A stretch of DNA of 64,000 nucleotides from contig JASANE010003316.1 of assembly GCA_030248225.1 (NCBI GenBank), positions 1 to 64,000 of the forward strand, in the 5' to 3' direction. Source of the DNA: Trileptium ribeirensis. Its lineage: Eukaryota; Nematoda; Enoplea; Enoplida; Thoracostomopsidae. Positions 12,101 through 24,100 of this stretch are shown in pieces; position 1 is the first letter of the stretch; each line of letters starts with the position of its first letter. The position numbers and the translations under genes are program-made. Under the pieces are notes generated by a model that saw only the letters and a list, made by a program, of their open reading frames with translations, ran no database searches and was not told the DNA's origin.

Positions 12101-15100
12101 TTAATCTTGGCCACAGTCTAATAGCCAACATTTACGAATTTGGTTACGGATATTCCCCGAAAATTGGATCCCCAGCGACTATGGCTGCAGGAACGCGAAG
12201 CCACGTTCCCGCCTCTGTAATTGGAACAGATTTTATTATCACTATGTACATCGCAAACCCGGAATCACTAGGTCCGGTAAAACACAGGAACACTATTGGG
12301 TTTGATTGAGTATTTATTGATAAGCCAAAATCATTTACAGAAGTATATTGTACGGGAAAAATACAATAGATACAATGTCAATGGCATGATACGCCATCGG
12401 GAAAATTGTCGGGGCAACAAATGGGCATGTTGGAGTCATCGCCATTTTCATGGGACACTCACAGCTGGTTGGCTCAATTCATGGCGTGAACAACTAAGCC
12501 TTCCTAATGACAGCTGCGCTTACCTTACTCGAAAACGGGAAGAGAAATACCTATGATGCATAATGTAATAGTCAGTGAGCTATCGAGGAGCCATTCGAGT
12601 AACTACGACTGCTACGGTACTCCGGTTAAACAAGAGGTTCAGGTAAAGCTAAAGGCAGCAAAATACAATGGAAAAATTCGGATATACCGATCAAAGCGTA
12701 CACAATAGGATCTTGGGGTTTTGGTTTTGCTCATCCTAATGAAGGGTTATGGTACACGACGATACATAAATATGGTAAAACGGTAAATGGATTAAGATAC
12801 GGCAAATTATAATAAATCAGCAACGGTTACACTTGGGCAATCAGCGTGGGTATGATATAAGCAAAAATATACGTTAACATGGGTACAAGTCTGTAAGTTT
12901 ACGACGGGTACGACTCCTAAATTCGAATGCGACAACCATGCAATATTACTTTTCTTTCCTACACGCATACGTATGTATGAGCTATAACCGCGAATACAAT
13001 ACGCTTTCCTAATACAGTGTTCGACAGACTCATTGTACTTCCAGGTTCCTATAAAATTATCAATCAAATACGAAAACAAGGATGCGAAATTTAACCCGAA
13101 ATCCACGCTCATGTGCAACCTAAATAAACGCGAAAAGTGGACTTTTTCGTGTCCGTGATCATGGGCCAGAATAGATTCGTAATCGGCGGAGTGAGATCTC
13201 TCCTAAGTGGCTTAGAGGTACCGGTAGGAAAATATTGGGACCGAATTTTCTAACTTCTCAAACTTTTCTAACTAAATTTTATTGCCAAAATTCGTACTGT
13301 GTCATGTACATTAACTGTGCTTTATCAACACTAGGAATACTGATATTTTAATTTGACAGCCAAATCTGTACATTTTAAGAAGACGCTGGAGCCGGATCCA
13401 GGGAAAAGTACTAAATTATCAATTTTGAGCCAAAATCGTGGTTCGCTCAGGACCTTCTTTCTCGCTCTGCCCTACCAAAAAGTACAGCTATGCCACAAGT
13501 AATAAAGAAAGAATCCCAACATATCAAATTCGGAAATACTAGATCGAGTACATCACGTCCTAATATAAGTTTGCAGCAATTCAACCAAAAGGTGATGCTC
13601 CAAAACTGAATACGGATCTAAGGGTTTACACAAATCTATTATGTACTAATTGTATCGTTCAACTTTGAACAAAAGAGTGTAATAATTGACGGTTCAGTGC
13701 GGAAAGGCTGTGTATGTATTTTATGCGGGTCAACAAAAATTCGGTAAATTTATTAATCGGTCCAATGATAGATTTCCTACGCTTGAGAAATAAAAACTTG
13801 CTCGACCTCTAGTCAAAACGAGTAACGCTACGCTTGAGCGTGCGATTAGGCCAATGCCGAAGCAACGAACTGCTCTGGGGATATTCCCAACTTCTAAAAG
13901 CTCGATCGAGTTGAAATGCATAATCTGTGTAACTAATTTCTTAGTTATTTGTATGTCTTACAAGGTTTCCCAAAAGAGAAGTCCTTATACTGTCTTTGGA
14001 AATTAGCGCTACGACGCGACGGTACTGGTATGGGACGAAGGACGAGCTCAGGCGATACTCTGATTCATGATACAGCAAGCAAATCCTGTGCGACCGATTA
14101 ATCTATATAAATTGTGTGGCTATACGTCACAATTGTTCAAATTTTATGCCAAATTTAGGGCATGGGGCAGGGTTTAAAATTGTATTCAGCTGTGTGAAAA
14201 CTTATTTGGCACTAAACCTACAAGTGACCATGCCTTGTAGGTCATCGGTACTATCCTAAGGATACTTGAGCGTTTTCTATTTCGACTTAATAACGGCTCT
14301 TGAAAAGAGCTATATTTGCTATTAGATGTTATTCCAAGTTTGCAAGGTTTCTCCCTATCAAATCCCTATCCGAAAAGGAGGTTCAATATCATTACAATAA
14401 ATCTTCCTGTTAGATTCAGTTCAGTTGGTGCCCTTAAGCTACTCGATTTCTTCGTTCTAATCGATTTCCTTAGCCCAGTCCATCGACATGGAGGGGCAAA
14501 CCTATAAATTTGATTTTCTTAATAATTTACCAGCCTTTCTCCGTGAAACTTTGCAGAGGCTGTGTTCGACCTAATTTTTCATTTTATTAGGGCCGGGTCA
14601 GCGGTCCTCACAAAAATAGGTCCGTCCGGCCGCGACCCGATAGACCCGATATCGACAAATTTTATACACAAAAAGTTTGATGTTTGCAATCAAATTTATC
14701 AACGCTGGTAAATTTGATGTTTCTTATGCGACGGCAGAGTATCAGAGTGTTGCGGCTTTGATACAGTCGTGCTGCCTTGATGTGACTATACAGAGAAAGA
14801 AAAATATAAAGCTAAAGCTGAAATATACGGAATACATGCTAAAGGTAAACCAAAATCTACTTATGAAACGGCATATACTGCGAAGAAATCTATGAAATTT
14901 GGGTAGACCCTGAGCGGCTTTTGTGCAGCCCGGGTCCATATTTTTCATAATTTTTGAACGGGCCACGGCTTTGCCGGGATAATTATGAAAGGCCTAACGA
15001 GCCTCTGAATTATTAACGATTGAAATTTTAGGTATGGACGAACCCTTGTCGGGCCGTCGGGTTTGTTCTGACGCGACATTTTCATATTTTAAAGTGGTAT

Positions 15101-18100
15101 TCGGTGGCGGACATTCCTGCGAAGAAACGGCCAAAGTTTCAACAAAATTCCTGGAGGGAATCTTAAAATATTCCAAATTTTACTTTTTTAGTGGGGGCAA
15201 GCCTATTCAGGGTCGTCGGGTTTGTGGTTCTAATGCGGTATTCAAAAGTTTCGTGAACTAAATCGACAGCTGGTCAAAATCAATCCTTACGAAGATCCGG
15301 TCAAAATTTCAGCCAAATTCCTGGAGCGATTCTAGAGTTATGGCAAATTTCACTTAGAGCGAGTTATCTCACTCTTTAGACATTAGATTAATAAATTCGG
15401 TTGCGGGTCGATTACAATTTAGGCTCGATGTTATAAGCGTAGCTTACTATTAACATCCTAACAAGATCTCTGCTAAATTGCTGGAAGGAACAGTGTGCCA
15501 GGTAAATTTTATCGCTCACAAGTAACTATTAACTATTCCGATCACGATTTTGCAACGATATCTCTTCATGAATGATAAATTTTTCTAACGGTACTGCCTA
15601 ATCAAATTATTGAGATACAGTGAACAAGGCTAAGGATGGTACGAAAATTTATTCCGAATATTCATTGAGGAAAGTTTTATTTAACCTCGGCCGGCTCAAA
15701 TGTTCAAGTTAGACTACTAGCTCTACTCAAAGAATCATGTAAAACATCTACAAGCGGGTGTCGCGTTTATTTGTGCCTTAACTCATTGACCGAGGGAGGT
15801 TCAGCATGACTTCGACTGTTAAATGAGTTACTAAACACGTCTATCTACGTCTATGGGTTTGCGGGACGAGCTAGAACCGGCTACACCATCATGTAAATCA
15901 AAAGTACGGACAGGGAGTCCGTGGAGGTTCAACCTTAAGACTAATCGGTGCGAACTTCTCGCTTCTGCCTCATCTATTCTCCGGGCTTAACCTATCTAAC
16001 ATCGGTATTACTCTACATCTACACTAAGCCTCCCTGTCCACTCTTACATATTCGAATCCGATCGTTCGACGTCCATTGCTCGTCCATCTACTCGCAAAGC
16101 CAAAGAGCAAGAAATAACCAACCTTACTCTGCGCTGCCGAAGTCAAACCGAACGCTCGAGAGCAGGTGTGATGCCGCATAAAAACTCGCATTTTCAACAG
16201 TTAAATTTTATTTATAGGGCCATTAAAGTTTTATTACATTGTACTAAAAGTGCTTTGTCAGCACTTTTGGGGCGATTTGACCCCAAAACTTAAGCTAAGT
16301 GCAAACTTTATCAGCACGAATTTCGACGAATTTTGGGCCATTTTATGGATAATTTAAGTGATTTATTGCCCTTTTACATTAAATTTATATCAAAGTTTAC
16401 GTTAAACCTTCCAGAAGTTTCTTATTTAATGAATAAATATAACAGCAAGGATTCACTGTGGAATCCACAGCGCTATCGTTTAGTTTATTCTCGGTCCTGA
16501 AGTGACCGTTATTTTACAGGTTAACGAAACGCCTACGCTTAATATGGCTTTTATATTGCTTTATAATTCAAATTTTCCAACTATATTTATATATAAAATA
16601 TATATTAAACTACGAGCCTTAATATCGACTTTATATTAACTTGAAGAATCAAGCGTGTTTGCATAAGAGCTTAAAATTTGATGGTTCAGCAAGTATTAAG
16701 CTAACTTTAATATAAATCCTTAAACTTCATATCAATTTTACACTAACTCTTGCTGATAAGAGTTTTATTAATGTTAAAGCTTCAACATTATATAAACTTA
16801 ATATAAAGTTTGTTGTTTACCTAAAAGCTTAGAGTTTGGTGGTCCAGGCAGTGTTAAGCTAAATTTAATATAAGACCACCGAATTTATATAAAACTTATA
16901 CTGATTGCTGATAAGAAGTTCCTGAAAACTTCTAATACAAAATAATAAAGATATATGCTGGGCATCCACATCCAGCGAGCAAATTTAAAACTAAATTAAT
17001 ATAAACTTTCTGCTTAATATAAAATATTTCTATTTATTCCATACGAACTTATATATTAACATATATACTTATGTATTTGGGATCGGGGTTAGAATAAAGA
17101 GACGCGGCTTATATAAACAAACGAGGGCAAAGAATGTGAAAAGAGATTCCCATTCCATCAGTGAAAGCCAAAGTGTCATACGAGTGTAGGATTCGGGCTC
17201 GGTGCCTCCATCCGAGCATTTTGATATGTAACAGGTCCATTTTTGGACAACTAAAGGGAAAGGTGGGTTCTCGGGCGAGCCCATCAATAATTTAGTAAGT
17301 AATCAGAGTGTTTAGCTGCTTCCGTGGGTTCGGGTTATCATTTCATGGGATTGGGGGCATGTGTTTATAATTTCTTTCAACTTTATCAGCTAACAAAATG
17401 AACACTGGTAGCTGATAACAGTTTTGTCTTTGCAATTTACCAGTGTAATTCTTACTTTTGAACACTGATAAATTCAATATTGGCTAGTTTTACTTAAGGT
17501 ATTAACAAATCTCGCTACTTTGCTGTTCGCTACAGCGCGAACAGCCAATATTTTTGTGCATCTCACTCGTGAGGACGGTCGTGACGGGTTTCCGTCACGG
17601 CCACTCTTTTCTACAAAAATTCGAGCAAGTTTCACGGCACTACCACGCGGGGTAGAGCTTTTCCTATACTTATTATCATTACTGTTACTTATCGTATCAT
17701 ATACCGCTTATATTGCCATAAAGGCACTCATTGGCGTATTTGATTTGGATAGTATTGTTATTATTTGTACCATTCCGTTTGTTTGCCATAAAGGCACCCT
17801 TCGCGTACTTGATTTATTAATTATAACCATGATTATTTCGACTGTTATGTACCCATTTGTACCGTTATTCTTGCACATACATGCTTGCATTGATAATTTG
17901 ACTATACTGATTCCGTATTTCCGATTTGTACCCTTAATCGTATGCGTGATATTCCATATATACATTCATCGTACCATATTTATACCGATTTCATTTCTTT
18001 GGTTGTGGTCATAAGGGCACATATCTATATGTAATTCCATTGCAATTTCATGCTATTTCTATGATTGTTGCTATGTCTTGTTGTACCTTTGATATTCATG

Positions 18101-21100
18101 ACTATTGAGGTGTATATGTCCGTGAGTAACTCATCTTTGATTAGGTTGATTTTTAAAAAGGAATCAGCGATTTGGCGCACATAAAAATTTAGTGTTTTTA
18201 GGTATGGCCAGCTCTTGCCATACCCGACCCGCGAATAACTTGGACGGTACGACCCCCGAGTGCCCCGATAAGTATAAGAAGTTCTACACTAGGACCTCGA
18301 AATTCGCCCTGAATTTTATTAGAAAAGAATGGCCGTGACGGAAAGCCGTCACGCCCGTCCTCACGAGTGAGGACCACACAAATGTTGGCTGTCGCCTTAT
18401 AGCGAACAGCACAGTAGCAAAATCTCTGAAAATTATAAGTAAAACTGGACAATATTAAATTTACCAATGCTGAAAATTAAGAAATACACTAGTAAACTAT
18501 AACGACAAAATTTTATCAGCTACCAGCGTTCCATTTTGCTGGCTAATTTAGCTGATAAAACTAAAAGAAAATGTCAATTCCGTTTGCTCGGAATTGAAGG
18601 TTGCGGCTCCGGCCCATAACTCCGGAACCGTTGAGAAATCGCAAATTAAGTACTCAACTTTTTAATAGAGAATTTTACGGACTTAAAAATGCGACCGGTC
18701 CCGTGGACATCCGATCAGCATCCACCTTACTTACTAGGAAACAACTGCACGTATAGCTGATAAACCTCTTTTAATTAAATAACTTGACAAATAATTGACA
18801 CATGTATGTATTCCTTGGAACAGAGGCTTTCATTTGACAATGGTACAGACCCGCCGTGCCCACTTTTGGGTACCCTTTCCAGTGAGAATCGCAAAAATTA
18901 TGCGACGATAAGCGTGTTACCCATCATTAGATTCTCCTTGTCAAATCCAACACAAATATATACCCCTCACCCCACTAAATGACAACCCAATGTTTCCAAG
19001 TACATAAGTAAGTATATATGTTGATATATAAGTTTATACAAAATAAATACATATTTATATAAGTTTAGCTTTAATTTATAAAAATTTGGTATAAAATTTA
19101 TATCGCTGGATGTGGATGCCCAGCGTTCGTATTTATAAATTCCAATCAACACCGGTCTGAGTTTTCTCTTTCTGTTTATTAGGCAAACACTTCATAACCC
19201 TAAACTTTAATCGCAAATTTATATTAACTTTATTTAGAGTTGATATAAAGTTAATATCAAAAGTTTCGAGAAACTTCTTATCAGTGAATAAACACCATTT
19301 AATATAAATTTAGTATTAAAGCTGAAAAATTTATAATCCCCGGGACCAGCCAAGTACCAAAATTCTTAAGTAAATAAACTTTGATTAGACATTTATATAA
19401 ACTTTATATAAAGTTGAAGTTTCCTATCAGTAGTTTTATAGAAAATTAATATTAACTTGTAGCTTAATACTTGCCGAACTAAGGAATTTTAAGCTCTAAG
19501 ACACCCTTCAAATTAATATAAAGTTAATATTACGGATTATAGTTTAATATAAAGTTTATATAAAATAAATTTGAAATTCAAAATTTCAAATTATAAAGTA
19601 ATAAAAAAACGATAGTAAGGAAAGGGAGTTATTTACCTGTAAAATAACGGTCACTTTGGGGCAAGAATAAACTAACGGACGTGCTACGGATTCCACAGGG
19701 AATCCGCGTTGTTATATTTATCGATCAAAATAGAAGTTTCTAGAAAGTTTATTATAAATTTATAAAAGTTTTATATAAAACGGTCGTAAATCATCTAAAT
19801 TATATATAAATTTGATATAAAATTGGTCCAAAATTTATCGAAATTCGTGCTGGTGAGAGAATTTACATTTAAGCTTAAAAGTTGGGGTCAAATCGTCCGA
19901 AAGGTGCAGAGCAAGTACTTATAATAAAATTTTAACGTCCCCATAAATCAATTTAATTGCCATGAATTAAGCTATTTATGCGGCACCGATCAAACCAGCG
20001 AGCTTCAGTTTGACTTCGGCAGCGCATAGTACGGTCGGTTTATAGACCGACTCTGCAGCTCTTCAGTTTTACTCTTAGTTTCTTCTTTTGGCTTTATTGC
20101 TCCTGGTATTGCGAATGGATGGACGTCGACCGATCGGATTCGAGTACGTAAGTGTGGACAGGGAGGCGTAGTTTAGTAAATAGGTATTACTGATGTTAGA
20201 TAGAATAATCCCAGAGAATAGTTGACGCCTGGTAGATCTGAGAGTTCGTGTTCGTTAGACATAGTGTTACGACTCTAAGGGCTCCCTGTCCGTGCTTTAG
20301 TTTACATGATAGTCTAGCCCGTCCTAGCTCGTCCCGCAAATCCATAGCCTTTGCTAGCCGTCTTTATCAAAACAGTCTCAATTCATTAAACAGTCGAAGT
20401 CACGATTAACCTCCCTCGGCCAACGAGCTATGGTACAAATCAACATGTCACTCGCGTATAGACTTATTTTACATGCTTCACTGAGTCGAGTTGAGAGTAG
20501 AAATACGATATTTGAGCCGACCGAGGTTAAATAAAACTTCTCCCGATGGATATCTGGAATTGAATGACGTCCCATCCGTGGCCATGTTTTTATTATCCAG
20601 TTTTGATAGGCGATTTTACTCGTGATTTTACTTAAACGATGAATTGAATGAGCGCCGAGCCGCCCGAATGCACTCCTTGTTGGAAACCTGAAATCAAACT
20701 ACTTGTTCCGTGACCAGGTTCCCTTCCAGAAATTTGGTCGTGGTTTTATTAGGATGTTAGTAGTGGCCGAAGTTTTGAAACAGAGCCTAAAATGTACTCG
20801 ACCCGCAACCGGATTCGACTCCCATCTCGACTCGGACAGCCCATTCCGAATGAAAATTTCGATATAACTTTAAAACTACTCCAGGAATTTAGCTAATACT
20901 TTGCCCGTTTCTTTGTATAAATGCTTATTACCGAATACAACTTTAAAATTTAACAATATCACGTCGGAATCAGAAACCCGACGACCTTGAAGGGGCTTGC
21001 CGCCACTGTAAACGTAAATTTAGAATTTTATAAAATTCCCCCCAGGAATTTCGTTTAAAACTTGTTAAGATATAGAGTCCTATTGATATAGATTATATGA

Positions 21101-24100
21101 TATAGGATATAGATATATTAGAGGATATAGATTATGATGATGCTGAAGTAGTAGTAGACAATGTAGGCGAGTCGGGGCAACAAAACGAGGCTGCAGCATG
21201 CACTACTCACATTCTCGTCGTCGGCTGACGTGTTCCCCAAACCTTCGCCTGTAACAAAAATGAAGAAGCGAAAGCGAAAGATATTACAGAGGCAAATATG
21301 GTATCAAATTATTCTTGGAACTGTATTTCAAGACACTCCGCGGGCGAAAGTTATGAAGTCATACTGTCAGTGTGTATGATACGCTTTTATTTGTAGGTAA
21401 TTAGAGTGTTATATTGTATGCTACTACATTCAAATTGTTAGCAATAGCCTGTTGTGTATATTCTCGTTGTTGCCGGATCTGTTGAAAACGCTGTTCGGCG
21501 TTCGTTACTTCCTCCTCAGTAAAACCATCAAATACATTACTATCTTAGTTAGCTGTTGGCTCAGCTGTTGTGGATGACGACGATGGACTGGGTATTTCAA
21601 GAAGATATAGATGATTTATTGCTCGCCGTATTGTCATTCTATTAGGTAAAATTACTTCAGCTGATCGAATTTCCCCGTCATTGCTTGGAACAATTCGTAC
21701 TACCCGAGCTAGTTTCCATGTGCCTCTCGGCGCATCACTTTATTTCACAAGTACTACTTGACCAACTTCAGGGGCTGACAGAACTTCGCCTTTTTAGGAC
21801 GATGCTGCATTTGACCACGTTCACGAAGACTCGCTAAGTATTCATCATGCCAATATCTCCACAAGGAATTTATTCGGCCCTGTTTAAGTTTCCAATATCG
21901 AATCAAGTTACGTCCTGCATCACCAAGACCATCGATCGACATTGACGACGCTCAAACGGGCAGTCCCACTGACAGATCCGTTAAAAAATCAATGGGTCTT
22001 AATGCAGGTCCCGAATGTATGTGGCTCGAAACATACATGATTGGTCCACTATTTGCAATAGCCTCCACCTCCGTTGAGAGAGTCACAAATTCGCTCCACT
22101 GCAACAGACGACGACCAATAGCTACTTTCAACGATCCTTTAACGATGGCGACCAAACGTTTGTAAAAACCGCCCTGCCTGGGCGCCAATTCAGTGGTAAA
22201 TTTCCACGTAATGCCAGCCTGAGAAACGTACGATTGTACGGCATCATCATTAAAAACAGCCGACCATATCTTGTCGAATGATGACTTTACCACACGGAAC
22301 TGAGGTGCGTTGTCCGAAATGATTTGCTCAGGAGTTCTGCGTCGCGAAATAAAACGGACCAGACAATCGAGAAATTGCATTGCAGTACAGTCACCAACCC
22401 ACTCCAAATGGACAGCGCGTACAGAAAGACAAGTAAAAAGACACAGCCACATCTTCTCCGTATTGTCTGCAATTCGAACAGTAATTGGGCCCAAATAGTC
22501 GAGGCCCGTGTAACGAAATGGTGATGATTGAGCAACACGCTCACGAGGCCATGGCGGCATCGGTGGCAGTGCAAACGGCACAGCGTGAGATGAGTTTACG
22601 GACGACATTACGTGCCTGTGGGATCCTATACTCTCGGCGGATTTGGCTCAATGTATGTCCTACACCAGCGTGAAAACATCGTTCATGTGTATCACGAATA
22701 ATAAGATTTGTGACGACATCATTTCGTGCTAGCAGCTTGGGCTGGATAGCGTCTGATGTCATTTCCACGTGTTCAAATCGTCCATAGCAACGTATAATGC
22801 CTTCTGTATCGATTCCAAGACCCAACTGATGTATCAAGTCATGCCGCTTCCCGGTGTTAACCGCCCAAAACACTTCTTCGTGATTTTTTCGTTGTAGGTG
22901 CCATAACCATATCAGCTTGGCTGACGCGAGTTCCAGAAATTGTGTTGAAAACCAAAGAATGTTCACCGTCCATATTACGACGATTAATATATTTTCAAGG
23001 ATCGCGTGATCCGACCGGTACTAGATTGGAAATACAGTTGCAGCAAATCTTCCAACAGTGACTCCTAGTGTGGCGTAGAGACAAAGCATAACTGCGGTCC
23101 ATGTAGCAAAATTGAGGACAACACAGGACTACTGCGTGTGATCGAGCTTCGGGCATCCAATATGATATTCCATGAGATATTCGTAAACCAACGCCACTGT
23201 AAACGTAAATTTTGAATTTTTTAAAATTCCCTCCAGGAATTTCGTTTAAAACTTGTTAGGATATAGAGTCCTATTAGGACTTTCATATGAGACCTTTAGG
23301 TCGGTCGAATCCGACCGAGTTCGTTTGGACGGTGACCCGACGGGGGTCTGCCCCGCCTAAAACTTCAAACGTTCATTACTCAAAATTCCCTCCATTAATT
23401 TTGATAATTTTTACTCTACAAATAGAGGCCCGTCAAGCCTTCGATTTACATTATTAAGTCCGGCAAAGCCGTGGACCGTTCAAAAATTATGAAAAATGCG
23501 GACCCGAGCAGCGCAAAAGCCGCTCAGGGTCTACACAAACTTCATAGATTCCTTCACATATATGTTTAGCTTTCATAGTAGGTTTTGGTTTAGCTTTTGC
23601 ACGTATTTTCAACCTTTGAGCTGTGGCTTTCATTATTTCTCTCTTTACATTCATATCAACACAGCACAATGCTATCGGAGTCTCAAAACTCCGATATCCT
23701 GTCGTAGTAAAAGAAATATCAACTTTCCTAGTGTTGATATTTCTCGTTGCAAGTGGCAACATTTTTGTGTACAAAATTTAGCGGTATCACTAGATGCGAG
23801 TCTATCGGGTCCCGGCCTGACGGATCAATCGTTGACCCGGTCCTAATAATATGAAAAATTAGGTCGAACCCAGCCCCTGTGCAAAATTTCACAGAGAAAA
23901 GCTGGCAAATTATTGAGAAATTCTAATTTATTTTGCCCCTCCATTTCGATAGACTGGCTAAAGACCTCCATTGGAATAAGGAAAACCAAGTAAGTTAAGA
24001 GCATAAACCGAGTTAAATTCAATAGAAGAATTTGTTATAATTACACTGACCGGCAAATCCGAACACTTTTAGTAAGCAGGGATCATTGAAACGTTAACAA

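Larger units (their letters stand above)
13620..17655 (+). repeat. Left arm of foldback A
   Basis: About 4 kb, inverted against 18,330-24,790 and directly repeated, with a 1-kb-scale deletion, as 26,440-30,160 of copy B. It includes satellite-like units near 15,040-15,370, the 132-bp 'ggacagggag' segment (15,908-16,039), a hairpin with a 9-base stem at 16,246-16,268 and the hairpin series at its inner end. Open frames here, such as 15,034-15,261 and 15,948-16,181, show no protein motif. Confidence 0.8.

Noticed and set aside
17520..18014. Plus-strand frame of 164 codons with hydrophobic stretches, a possible membrane protein
   Set aside because: It lies on the AT-rich minisatellite spacer of the foldback; the hydrophobicity follows from T-rich codons and the frame is not kept in copy B.
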